From positions 1 to 20,343 of the forward strand of contig CAYGWP010000242.1 of NCBI GenBank assembly GCA_964353455.1: a stretch of 20,343 nucleotides of DNA, given 5' to 3'. The notes under the pieces were generated by a model. The model saw nothing but the letters and a program-made list of their open reading frames with translations, was not told where the DNA came from and did no database searches. This document shows, piece after piece, positions 7,134-14,561 of this stretch (within the stretch, counting starts at the first letter, position 1; every line of letters starts with the position of its first letter). Source of the stretch: CAYGWP01 sp964353455. GTDB lineage: Bacteria > Planctomycetota > Phycisphaerae > FEN-1346. Made by a program: the position numbers and the translations under genes.

Positions 7134-8855
7134 TCACATACAAGAATAGGGGGCATCGCTATGAAGTCCGGTAAACACAGGGCTCAGGCACCTGGAACCG
7201 TGTTTGAGCCGCTCGAAGACCGTCACGCGGCCGAATGTCTTCGGCGGCCCGAATGCGCCCGTCCCACCCATCTCCGCTATCGTTGCCACCGACCAGTCGG
7301 CATCTTCACCGGGCACCACGACGAACCTGAACGTCCCTCGCGCCGCCGCCCCCGCGAACTCCTTCGGCCCGAGCGGCCGCCGCGACCCCTGCCGGACATT
7401 CACCCACAGCGGCTGCAAAGTCACGTGCAGCCTGGTGAGGTACCCGGCGACCGCCCCGAGGTCGGTGGCCACCTCGTCGTCCGGGCCGCGCCCGCGCTCT
7501 CGCAGATATGCGGCGGCGTCCACGACGTCCGCCCACTCGCCGTGCTCGTACGCGGCATAGAACCGCGGGTGCTGCATCCAGTGGACCTGCCGCGCATCCT
7601 TCGGCAGGCTCACGGCAACGCACGCCCCGGCCGCCACGGCGATGGCGATCCGCCGCCACTTCACGCCTGTCTCCGCGCGAACCAGTAGCCCCGCCGCCCC
7701 TTCCGCGCCGATTAGCAGCAGGTATGCCGCCAGCGGCAACACTGGCAGCATGTACCGCCCCGCCACCGCCCCCGCGCCCCAGACCACGAGGAACCCGACG
7801 TAAAAGACCATCGGCAGGACCACCAGCAGTTGCCGCCGCCTGAGCGCGAGCCACATCCCGTAAAGGACCGCCGCCGTCGGCAGAAGATTTGCCCACGGCA
7901 ACTTCTGATCCACGAGGACGCCGCAAAGCGCCGACGGGATGCGCGGGGCCTCCGCGGCGACGTCTTTCCACTTCTGGGCGCTTGCGACGTCCAGGTACCC
8001 CGACCCGGCCGCCACCAGATAGTCCGGCGCGCCGGGGTCGGACCGCGTCCGCAGCAGGAACATCCACACAAGGACGCTCGCCCCGACGATCGCCCCGGCC
8101 GCAACCACCCCCGGCAGCCGCCTGAGATACCCGGGCCTGGTGTCCAGGAGCATCGCCGCCGCCATGCCGGCGAAGAGCACGGGCCCGAGGAGCCGCGTCC
8201 ACGTCGCCGCCGCCACCGCCGCGCCGCCGGCCAGGTACCACGCCCAGTGTCCGTCGCGGGCCCGCAGAAATGAGTAAAGCCCCAGCGCGATCAGGAACGT
8301 GAACGGCACGTCCGTCATGATGAGCGTCGCATCCGTGAATAGCCGGGCCGAGAGTCCGACCACCAGGAGCGTCATTGCCGCCAGGAACGTCCGCTCGTCT
8401 TCCGGCCGGTCCGCGGAGAGCCGCCGCGCGATCCCCATCGCCGCCAGGGCCGTCCCGACCGCCAGCGCCTTCATCACGAAGTTGATGAGCCAGTACCCGT
8501 CCGACCCGCCTTCGCCGAGGCTTTGGCCGGCAAGCCCGGTCGCCATGCGGCAGGCCGCAATGAGGGCCGGAATGGCCGGCGGCGTGCCCCACATCTGTTG
8601 CCCGTTATACTCCATGCCGCGGCCCTCGGCCAGCGACCGCCCGAGCGCCAGGTACAGGGCCGAGTCGCCCTTGATCGCCCACTGGTCGTTGAGCGCCAGC
8701 GCGTAGGCAATCGCCACCACTATGGCCAGAACTATGCCGGTCCGGCTCTTTGTAAACGGGCACGGTTTGCCTGGCGTAAGGCACGACAGGCCCGCCGACG
8801 GTGGAGGAGTGGTTGTCATGGCGGCTATGGTGAGGGCAGGTAGGCGCGTATGCAA
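7134..8855 (-). CDS. GT39-like membrane glycosyltransferase with altered C-terminus
   Basis: This 573-residue integral membrane protein resembles the ArnT/PMT (GT39, GT-C fold) family, which moves sugars from polyprenyl-phosphate donors outside the inner membrane. The first loop holds the expected acidic motif, KGDSALYLALGRSLAEG (about residues 62-78). About ten hydrophobic helices follow up to about residue 420, then a soluble C-terminal domain (about 425-549). The last 24 residues (LKHGSRCLSPVFTG...SCM) come from unrelated sequence beyond a 41-bp repeat; the related copy at 5153-5198 suggests the native end was VFERQ and a stop. No strong ribosome site decides the start; the ATG at 8819 is an alternative. 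It converges on the PEP-CTERM gene and is divergent from the glycan operon, so a role in decorating the same glycan or in protein glycosylation is plausible. Confidence 0.82.
   Translation of the reverse strand: MHTRLPALTIAAMTTTPPPSAGLSCLTPGKPCPFTKSRTGIVLAIVVAIAYALALNDQWAIKGDSALYLALGRSLAEGRGMEYNGQQMWGTPPAIPALIAACRMATGLAGQSLGEGGSDGYWLINFVMKALAVGTALAAMGIARRLSADRPEDERTFLAAMTLLVVGLSARLFTDATLIMTDVPFTFLIALGLYSFLRARDGHWAWYLAGGAAVAAATWTRLLGPVLFAGMAAAMLLDTRPGYLRRLPGVVAAGAIVGASVLVWMFLLRTRSDPGAPDYLVAAGSGYLDVASAQKWKDVAAEAPRIPSALCGVLVDQKLPWANLLPTAAVLYGMWLALRRRQLLVVLPMVFYVGFLVVWGAGAVAGRYMLPVLPLAAYLLLIGAEGAAGLLVRAETGVKWRRIAIAVAAGACVAVSLPKDARQVHWMQHPRFYAAYEHGEWADVVDAAAYLRERGRGPDDEVATDLGAVAGYLTRLHVTLQPLWVNVRQGSRRPLGPKEFAGAAARGTFRFVVVPGEDADWSVATIAEMGGTGAFGPPKTFGRVTVFERLKHGSRCLSPVFTGLHSDAPYSCM
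7161..7220 (+). pseudogene. Truncated 5' end of a LEPR-XLL gene
   Basis: AGGGGG lies 7 bases before an ATG that opens a reading frame beginning MKSGKHRAQAPGTVFEPLED and then R. A short basic stretch followed by FEPLEDR strongly resembles the LEPR-XLL start of large planctomycete surface proteins (compare FEALEQR in the protease). After LEDR the frame runs into the reverse strand of the glycosyltransferase 3' end and loses all sense. I read it as the stub of a gene broken at the 41-bp repeat. A chance match is possible because only about 20 codons remain. Confidence 0.5.
7208..7248. repeat. 41-bp palindromic direct repeat, copy 2
   Basis: This is an exact copy of 5158-5198, same orientation, 2050 bp away. 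Here it lies inside the glycosyltransferase gene, encoding PPKTFGRVTVFER on the minus strand, while the plus strand encodes PLEDR of the LEPR-XLL stub. The flanking bases differ from copy 1 on both sides. Confidence 0.9.
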
Positions 8856-8881
8856 CGAAAAATCCGCCTGGGCCTTTGCAC

Positions 8882-8910
8882 TTGACAGGTCCGCGGGCGC
8901 GGCCTAGCCT
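8882..8910 (+). promoter_or_regulatory. Promoter of the glycan operon
   Basis: TTGACA (8882-8887), 17 bases, TAGCCT (8905-8910). The expected transcript start, about 8916-8918, is only a few bases before the only usable start codon, TTG at 8922, so the first message may be leaderless. Confidence 0.45.
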
Positions 8911-8921
8911 TAGCCGCTGCC

Positions 8922-9968
8922 TTGGATACACGAACCTCAAATCTTCCGGCGGTCACGGCCGTGGTGCTGAACTGGAACGGCGCCCGGGTGGTGGGGGACT
9001 GCGTGCGCTCGCTCCTGGCCCAGGACTATCCCGCGCTCCAGGTGCTGGTGGTCGATAATGCCTCGCCCGACGGGTCGGCCGAGATGATCGCCCGCGAGTT
9101 CCCGAACGTCCGCCTGCACCGGAACGAGAAGAACCTCGGCTTCGGCGGCGGCAACAACGTCGGCATCCGCCTCGCCGAAACCCCGTACATTCTGATGTGC
9201 AACAACGACACCCGCCTTACGCCGGACGCCGTGCGGCGGCTGGTCGATGCCCTGGAAGCCGAGCCGCGCGCGGGGTCCGCCACGCCCTGCATCATCCTTG
9301 CCGCAAGCGGCCGCGTCGATGCCACCGGCATCGTGGTCTGCCCGGACGGCCTTGCGCTGGGTCGCGGCCGGGCGGAGCCGCCCGAGTCGCTTGCCCAGTC
9401 GGCCGAGGTCTTCTACGCCTCCGACTGCTGCTGCCTCTACAGGCGCGACATGCTGGACGACCTGCGCCTGCCGACGGGCGAACTCTATGACGAGGACTTC
9501 TTCGCATATGCCGATGAGACCGACATGGGCTGGCGGGCCCAGCGACGCGGATGGAAAAGCCTGTACGCTGCCGGGGCGGTCGTGTACCATCACCATGCGG
9601 CATCGTCGGGGAGCGTGTCGCCGTTCCTGGCGCGGCTGGTTGAGCGGAACCGCATCTGGGTGGCGGTGAAGAATTTTCCGACTTGGCTGATCCTGGTCGG
9701 CGCGATGTGGACGGCGTACCGGTATTTCTGGCAGGGCTTCGGGGCGCTGACTCGGCGCGGGCGGGCGGGGGCGATGGCCGCCGAACGCTCGAAAGGCGAG
9801 ATGGCCTCGATCCTCCTCCATGCGTACCGCGAGGCGCTCGCGGGCCTGACGGGCATGCTCCGCAAGCGCGCCTTCATCATGCGCTCGGGGCGCCTTGGCC
9901 CGCGCCGCTTCGCCGAAATCTTTCGCCGTTTCGGCATCGGCGCACGCGACATCGCCCTGCGCGAATAA
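8922..9968 (+). CDS. GT2 family glycosyltransferase (rhamnosyltransferase-like)
   Basis: This 348-residue GT-A fold enzyme transfers a nucleotide-activated sugar to a glycan acceptor. Visible motifs are AVVLNWNG (13-20), VVDNASPDGS (43-52), NLGFGGGNN (71-79), CNNDTRLTP (93-101, the DxD-like donor and metal site) and DEDFFAYADETDMGWR (190-205), typical of the WbbL/rhamnosyltransferase type. A hydrophobic stretch near residues 253-280 may contact the membrane. The start is TTG at 8922: an in-frame stop lies at 8883 and no ATG or GTG occurs between. No ribosome-binding site is visible. It is the first gene of the eight-gene operon; the donor sugar cannot be deduced. Confidence 0.88.
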   Translation: MDTRTSNLPAVTAVVLNWNGARVVGDCVRSLLAQDYPALQVLVVDNASPDGSAEMIAREFPNVRLHRNEKNLGFGGGNNVGIRLAETPYILMCNNDTRLTPDAVRRLVDALEAEPRAGSATPCIILAASGRVDATGIVVCPDGLALGRGRAEPPESLAQSAEVFYASDCCCLYRRDMLDDLRLPTGELYDEDFFAYADETDMGWRAQRRGWKSLYAAGAVVYHHHAASSGSVSPFLARLVERNRIWVAVKNFPTWLILVGAMWTAYRYFWQGFGALTRRGRAGAMAAERSKGEMASILLHAYREALAGLTGMLRKRAFIMRSGRLGPRRFAEIFRRFGIGARDIALRE

Positions 9969-9975
9969 CCTTGTT

Positions 9976-10002
9976 AGCCGCCGCGCTTGCGCGGCGCTGG
10001 CT
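9976..10002. repeat. GC-rich intergenic hairpin of the TTAGCCGC family
   Basis: CGCCGCGC (9979-9986) and GCGCGGCG (9989-9996) form a perfect 8-bp stem, closed outside by AGC/GCT with small bulges. It starts with TTAGCCGC, like the hairpins at 11168, 18397 and 20021. A short T run (TATTTT, 10011-10016) follows at a distance, so partial termination inside the operon is possible. Confidence 0.55.
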
Positions 10003-10027
10003 GCGGCGCCTATTTTGAGGCATAATC

Positions 10028-11152
10028 ATGACTATACCCGTTTTCAGACCCAGTTACGGCGATGCTGAGTTCGAGGCCGTCAAGGCAGTCATGGCCTCCG
10101 GCTGGGTCGGCCTGGGACCCAAGACCGCCGAGTTCGAAAAGCGGTTCGCCGAGTACCTGGGCGTCCGGCACGCCGTCGCCCTCAATAGCGGCACGGCCGC
10201 ACTCCACCTGGCGATGGTCGCCGCCGGCCTCGGGAAGGGCGATGAGGTCATCTCCACGCCCCTGACGTTCGTATCCACGAACCACGCCATCCTGTACGTG
10301 GGCGCCAGGCCCGTCTTCGCCGACGTTGAGGCCGCCACCGCCAACATCGACCCGGAGTCGGTCCGCAGGCGAATCACGAAGAAGACCCGCGCCGTCGTCT
10401 GCGTCCACTACGGCGGCCGGCCGTGCAAGATGGATGCCCTGGAGGCGATCGCCCGCGAGCACAGCCTCATCCTCATCGAGGATGCCGCCCACGGCTGCGG
10501 CGGCGAGCATCGCGGACGAAAACTCGGGACCATCGGCCGATTCGGGTGCTTCAGTTTCCACGCCGTCAAGAACCTCGCCACCGGCGAGGGCGGGGCTATC
10601 GTCACCAATGACGATGACGCCGCCGCGCGGCTCCGCAAACTCCGCTGGCTCGGCATCTCGAAGGACACATGGAGCCGCGAATCCAAGACCCAGTACTCCT
10701 GGTACTACACCGTCGAGGAAGTGGGCTTTAAGTACCACATGAACGACATTCCGGCGGCCATCGGGCTGGTGCAACTCGCGCGGCTGGGCGAGATGAACGC
10801 CCGACGAGAGGCCTGGGCGAGGCGGTACGACGAGGCCCTGGCCGACCTTGCCTGGATCGAGCGGCCCATTGTCGAGCCCGACACCAGGCCCGACTGGCAC
10901 AACTACGTCATTCAGACAGACCACCGCGACGGCCTGAACGCATACCTGGCCGAGCGCGGAGTCTCGACGGGCGTCCACTACATTCCGAATAATCATTACG
11001 ATATGTATAAGAACTGCCGCGGCAAGACGCCCGTCTGCGAGCGCATCTGGCAGCGGCTTCTCACGCTGCCTCTGTACCCTGACCTGACCGACGACGATTT
11101 TCGGCTTATCGTCGCCGCGATTCACGACTTCGGCCGCACGAAAGGGCTGTAA
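10028..11152 (+). CDS. DegT/DnrJ/EryC1/StrS sugar aminotransferase
   Basis: This 374-residue PLP enzyme belongs to the family that transaminates keto sugars of nucleotide-sugar intermediates to make amino sugars. The family marks are SGTAALHLAM (54-63, phosphate binding), EDAAHGCG (151-158, with the PLP-contacting Asp152) and FSFHAVKNLATGEGG (175-189), in which Lys181 is the Schiff-base lysine. The C-terminal GVHYIPNNHYDMYK is typical. Length is normal. GAGG (10016-10019) lies 8 bases before the ATG. It sits second in the operon behind a GC-rich hairpin and supplies an amino sugar for the glycan made by its neighbours. Which keto sugar it uses cannot be read from sequence alone. Confidence 0.92.
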   Translation: MTIPVFRPSYGDAEFEAVKAVMASGWVGLGPKTAEFEKRFAEYLGVRHAVALNSGTAALHLAMVAAGLGKGDEVISTPLTFVSTNHAILYVGARPVFADVEAATANIDPESVRRRITKKTRAVVCVHYGGRPCKMDALEAIAREHSLILIEDAAHGCGGEHRGRKLGTIGRFGCFSFHAVKNLATGEGGAIVTNDDDAAARLRKLRWLGISKDTWSRESKTQYSWYYTVEEVGFKYHMNDIPAAIGLVQLARLGEMNARREAWARRYDEALADLAWIERPIVEPDTRPDWHNYVIQTDHRDGLNAYLAERGVSTGVHYIPNNHYDMYKNCRGKTPVCERIWQRLLTLPLYPDLTDDDFRLIVAAIHDFGRTKGL

Positions 11153-11167
11153 AGGCCGAGGCTCGCA

Positions 11168-11216
11168 TTTTAGCCGCGAGCCGAAGGCTCGCGGTCGCCG
11201 CGGCGACCGGCTAAAA
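11168..11216. repeat. Multi-stem palindrome abutting the methyltransferase start
   Basis: The outer arms TTTTAGCC (11168-11175) and GGCTAAAA (11209-11216) are perfect complements. Within them CCGCGAGCC-GAA-GGCTCGCGG (11174-11194) forms a 9-bp hairpin with a GAA loop, and TCGCCG/CGGCGA (11195-11206) is a palindrome. The element fills most of the gap between two operon genes and touches the possible GTG start at 11217, so it may affect translation or act as a processing site. Confidence 0.7.
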
Positions 11217-11222
11217 GTGTTT

Positions 11223-12170
11223 ATGCAACACGCCACCTGCATCCTGTGCTCGAAGCCCGGCTGGCCGTGGTTCGAGAAGGCCGACAAGTTTCCCCCGCAC
11301 GAGGCCATGCGGGTCGTCCGATGCCGCGACTGCGGCCTGGCGTGGGTCAGCCCGCGGCCGCCGCCCAATGAGATCGCCCGCTACTATCCCGCCACCTACA
11401 GTTGGAGGCCCGAGCCGCCCGGCCGTCCTTCGGCCATCCATCGCGCGGAGCGGTGGTACCGCTTCCACCTCCTCAGGTTCGAGACGCGGCAACTCCTCAG
11501 GAACACGGACCTTGCGGCGGGCGATGCCGTGCTCGATGTCGGCTGCTCCAGCGGCGACCGCCTGCTCGTGATGCAGGAGGCCGGCCTTGTACCGTCGGGC
11601 GTCGAGGTCTCGCCCGCTGCCGACTACGCTCGGAAACAACTTGGCCTCGACGTTCATCACGGCGCCCTGGAGGAGGCCGGCTTCAAGGACGGAAGGTTCC
11701 GCGCCGTCACGCTCTACAACGTGCTTGAGCACGTTCACGACCCGCGGCCGCTGCTCCAGGAGGCGCGGCGGGTCATCGCCCCCGGCGGCTGGCTCGTCGT
11801 CCAGGCGCCGAACCTGGGGAGCGTCCAGGCGCGCCTGCTGGAAAAGTACTGGGCCGCCGTCGATGTGCCGCGCGACCTCTATTACTGGACGCCGGCGCTC
11901 CTCGCGCGGCTGCTGGAGAAGGAAGGCTTCCAGGGGGCGCGGGTGGAGCATCGGACGAGTTTCCTCCATCCGCCGACGGCCGCCATCAGCCTCGTTCCGT
12001 GGGCCGACCCGCAACTGGCGTGGCAGGCGGATGCGGGGGGAAACGCGCTTGGGGGTCTCGCGCGGCGGATCGTCTGGGCCGCGGTCACGGCCGCCGTCAT
12101 GGCGCCCGTGTGGCTGGAATCCTTTGCCGGGGCGAGCGCCATTCCGACGACGTTCGCGCGCAAGGCGTGA
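11223..12170 (+). CDS. SAM-dependent methyltransferase with N-terminal zinc ribbon
   Basis: This 315-residue class I methyltransferase has an N-terminal four-cysteine knuckle (C6, C9, C34, C37: CILC and CRDC), as in sugar C- or O-methyltransferases found in glycan clusters. The Rossmann core shows motif I VLDVGCSSG (103-111), an acidic residue after beta 2 (SGVEVS near 126-131) and LYNVLEHVHDP (164-174). A hydrophobic segment lies near residues 274-292. No Shine-Dalgarno is visible because the palindrome at 11168-11216 comes right before it; GTG at 11217 is an alternative start two codons upstream. Its stop overlaps the next start (TGATG), implying coupling. It probably methylates a nucleotide sugar or the growing glycan, but the target atom is unknown. 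Confidence 0.87.
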   Translation: MQHATCILCSKPGWPWFEKADKFPPHEAMRVVRCRDCGLAWVSPRPPPNEIARYYPATYSWRPEPPGRPSAIHRAERWYRFHLLRFETRQLLRNTDLAAGDAVLDVGCSSGDRLLVMQEAGLVPSGVEVSPAADYARKQLGLDVHHGALEEAGFKDGRFRAVTLYNVLEHVHDPRPLLQEARRVIAPGGWLVVQAPNLGSVQARLLEKYWAAVDVPRDLYYWTPALLARLLEKEGFQGARVEHRTSFLHPPTAAISLVPWADPQLAWQADAGGNALGGLARRIVWAAVTAAVMAPVWLESFAGASAIPTTFARKA

Positions 12171-12931
12171 TGGCGAATCGCCGCGCCCTTCGGCGCAAAA
12201 TCGGTTGTGTCGCGCCCGCCGGGCAGTATGTTTACCACGTGAAGAATTTCTTGTATAGTCTTCGGATGCTCCATCTGCCGTGGATCACGACGGGCCTGGC
12301 GAAGTGGACCGTCGGGCGACGCGGGGGGACAGGAGGTTTGGGAGTGACCTGGCTTATACGGCTCCTGCTCGTTGAGTTACCGGTTATTGCCCGGGGCCTC
12401 TTCTGGCGCGTCATGGTGCGGCTGATGGGGGGCCGGATGGGGCCCCGGGCCCGTATTCACGAAGGGGCGCGAATCATCCAGGGCTCGGGGCATGCCACGA
12501 TCGAGATTGGGGCGGACTTCCGGATGCTGCGCAACGCCGCCGTTAACACCGGGCCGAACGGACGGATCCGCATCGGCAACCACCTGCACCTCGGCGAGAA
12601 CAGCATGATCACGGCTATCGGCGATGTTGTGGTCGGCGACGACGTAACCATCGGTCCACAGACGATCGTGGTCGATGCGGACCACGTCTTTGCGGACCCC
12701 ACGAAGCCCATCCGCGCCCAGGGGCTCAAGACCTCCCCTGTCCGGATCGGAAATGACGTGTGGGTGGCCTCGCATGTCACGGTCGTCAAGGGGGTGACGA
12801 TCGGCGACGGCTGCGTCGTCGGCGCGGGCGCCGTGGTGACAAGCGACATGCCGCCGTACTCCATCGTGCTAGGGGTCCCGGCGAAGGCGATAGGTCGCCG
12901 TCCGACGGTGCCGCCCCTGGGGGAGGTTTGA
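12170..12931 (+). CDS. Hexapeptide-repeat O-acyltransferase
   Basis: This 253-residue protein has a left-handed beta-helix of hexapeptide repeats (about residues 90-235), such as IEIGADF, IRIGNHLHLGENS, VVVGDDVTIGP and VRIGNDVWVASHVTVVKGVT, and the classical end GVPAKAIGRRP (235-245) of LacA/NodL/WbbJ-type acetyltransferases. The catalytic histidine is likely H172 in DADHVFADPTKPI. The N-terminus adds about 85 residues with a hydrophobic helix (about 58-80), which may hold it at the membrane. The chosen ATG overlaps the upstream stop (TGATG at 12168-12172); later starts near 12238 or 12266 cannot be excluded. It probably acetylates a sugar hydroxyl or the amino group made by the aminotransferase. 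Confidence 0.87.
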   Translation: MANRRALRRKIGCVAPAGQYVYHVKNFLYSLRMLHLPWITTGLAKWTVGRRGGTGGLGVTWLIRLLLVELPVIARGLFWRVMVRLMGGRMGPRARIHEGARIIQGSGHATIEIGADFRMLRNAAVNTGPNGRIRIGNHLHLGENSMITAIGDVVVGDDVTIGPQTIVVDADHVFADPTKPIRAQGLKTSPVRIGNDVWVASHVTVVKGVTIGDGCVVGAGAVVTSDMPPYSIVLGVPAKAIGRRPTVPPLGEV

Positions 12932-12933
12932 GC

Positions 12934-13404
12934 GTGCGGATCCTGTGCATTGCCTCCGGCGGCGGGCACATCGAGGAGATGATCGCCTGCCTGGATGCTC
13001 TTGCGGGGCACGAAGTGGTCCTGGCCCATTACGGCACGCGGACGTTCCGCGACTTCAGCGACCCGCGCGTGGCCCGGCACATCGGCATCTTCCGCGGCGG
13101 GGAAGGCGGCCTGCGGCTCCTGATTGGCACAGCCCTGAGCGTCTTCCAGTGGCTGTGGCTGCTGGTGCGGTTCCGGCCACACGTGATTTTCTCGACGGGC
13201 GCGGAACTGGCGATCATCCCGTTCTGGCTGGGCCGCCTGGTGTTCCGGGCCCGGTGCATCTTTCTGGAGTCAGCCGCCCGCGACCGCGTGGCCTCCGGCA
13301 CCGGCCGGTTCGTTTACCCGATCGCCAACGCGTTCTTTGTCCAGCGGGAAGGCGTACTGGCCTGCTACGGCCCGAAGGCGCGCTACGCCGGGAGGCTAAT
13401 ATGA
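12934..13404 (+). CDS. Alg14/PssD-like glycosyltransferase subunit
   Basis: This 156-residue protein begins with RILCIASGGGHIEEM, the N-terminal glycine-rich signature of the Alg14/PssD/Cps14F family. A hydrophobic segment follows (about residues 58-78, LRLLIGTALSVFQWLWLLVRF), then VIFSTGAELAIIPFWLGRL. Family knowledge: Alg14-type subunits anchor the catalytic Alg13-type partner to the membrane and bind acceptor. The partner is present one gene downstream at 14058. The GTG start at 12934 has GGGGGAGG 7 to 8 bases upstream and follows the acyltransferase stop by two bases. The stop overlaps the next ATG (ATGA). Confidence 0.85.
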   Translation: MRILCIASGGGHIEEMIACLDALAGHEVVLAHYGTRTFRDFSDPRVARHIGIFRGGEGGLRLLIGTALSVFQWLWLLVRFRPHVIFSTGAELAIIPFWLGRLVFRARCIFLESAARDRVASGTGRFVYPIANAFFVQREGVLACYGPKARYAGRLI

Positions 13405-14015
13405 GGCGCGCCCCGTCCGCCGAGCCGCTGCGCACGGCGGGGCTGAACTGGTACTCCCGCCGCCGCCTGCGCGCCATGGCGCGGGCCATCGTCGGCGAGA
13501 CCGTCCTCGACATCGGCTGCGCGGCCGCGCCGAACCCGTTTCTGGTGGGCCGCCAGGTCGTCGGCTTCGACCGCGACCCGATGACCGTCGCCGCGCCGTA
13601 CACGGAGCACGTCTCGGGCGACGTGTACGCGATGAACGACCTCTTGTGCGGGCGCGTCTTCGACACGGTCCTGTGCGGCGAACTCATCGAGCACGTCGAG
13701 CGCCCGTTCGACCTGTTGCGGATGCTGCGGGTCCATGTGGCGCCGCGCGGGCGGCTGGTCCTGAGCACGCCGAACCTCCTGGGCGTGCCGATCATCGTTG
13801 CGGAGTACCTGAACCTGCCCATCTGGTACACCGAGGAGCACGTCTATACGTTCAGTCCGCGCTGGGTGTGGAGGATCCTTGAGCGTTGCGGCTTCGAGCG
13901 CGTGTCGATGAAGGGTTGCGGCATCTCGCTGCCGCGGGGATGGTGGATGCCCGCGCCCCGGAGCCTCAGCACGCAGATCGTCTTCGTGGCGGCGCGAAAG
14001 GACGGCGGTGGCTGA
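13401..14015 (+). CDS. Class I SAM-dependent methyltransferase
   Basis: This 204-residue methyltransferase has motif I VLDIGCAAAPNPFLVG (35-50), VGFDRDP (54-60) after beta 2, LCGELIEHVERP (91-102) and a PRGRLVLSTPNLLG strand (115-128). These match the Methyltransf_11/23 type common in capsule clusters. The ATG overlaps the stop of the Alg14-like gene (ATGA) and has GGGAGG upstream, so translation is coupled. It lies between the two halves of the Alg13/Alg14-like pair, which is unusual; most such pairs are adjacent. The substrate is unknown, presumably the sugar transferred by that pair or the lipid-linked glycan. Confidence 0.85.
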   Translation: MRRAPSAEPLRTAGLNWYSRRRLRAMARAIVGETVLDIGCAAAPNPFLVGRQVVGFDRDPMTVAAPYTEHVSGDVYAMNDLLCGRVFDTVLCGELIEHVERPFDLLRMLRVHVAPRGRLVLSTPNLLGVPIIVAEYLNLPIWYTEEHVYTFSPRWVWRILERCGFERVSMKGCGISLPRGWWMPAPRSLSTQIVFVAARKDGGG

Positions 14016-14057
14016 GACCGGGCGCCGGGGCGAACCTCGGCCCGTTGGGAGTCCGCA

Positions 14058-14561
14058 ATGATCCTTGTGATGGTGGGAAGCGAGATCAGGCCGTTCACGC
14101 GGCTGATGACGGCCGTGGATGAGATGGCTCCGTGCCTCGGGGAGCCGGTCATCATGCAGAGCGGACGGGCGGCGCCGTTCCCCGGCCGCCACACGCAGTG
14201 CCTGGGCTACCTGACCTACGGTCACATGCATCGGCTGGTGAGCCAGTGCCGTGTCCTCGTGGGGCAGGGCTCCACCGGGGCCGTCCTCATGTCGCGCCGC
14301 TACGGCAAGCCACTCGTCTTCGTTCCGCGCGACCTGGCCCGGGGCGAAACGTTCGACGATCACCAGTACCAGACGGCACGCGCCATGGAAGGCCGCAGCC
14401 GCATGGTCGAGGTCGTGTATGACGTCGGCGGCCTGGAGGCCGCCGTCCGCCGCGCTCAGGCCAAGGCAGACTCCGGCCTCACGTACGAGCCGGACGAGAA
14501 TCGCGAGCGGCTCCTGGCGGCAATCCGCGCCGCCGTCGAGGGCAGGGAGTTGCCCACCTGA
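14058..14561 (+). CDS. Alg13/PssE-like glycosyltransferase catalytic subunit
   Basis: This 167-residue protein matches the C-terminal half of GT28 enzymes: MILVMVGSEIRPFTRLM at the start, then LVGQGSTGAVLMSRRYGKP (about 71-89) and VFVPRDLARGETFDDHQ (about 91-107), corresponding to the nucleotide-sugar site and the final HQ of Alg13/PssE. It would act with the Alg14-like protein at 12934 on the cytoplasmic face of the inner membrane, adding a sugar to a polyprenyl-linked acceptor. Family members use UDP-GlcNAc, UDP-GlcA or UDP-Gal; the donor here is not evident. The gap from the previous gene is 42 bases, with a TTGGGAG-like site before the ATG. Its stop overlaps the flippase start (TGATG). 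Confidence 0.85.
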   Translation: MILVMVGSEIRPFTRLMTAVDEMAPCLGEPVIMQSGRAAPFPGRHTQCLGYLTYGHMHRLVSQCRVLVGQGSTGAVLMSRRYGKPLVFVPRDLARGETFDDHQYQTARAMEGRSRMVEVVYDVGGLEAAVRRAQAKADSGLTYEPDENRERLLAAIRAAVEGRELPT

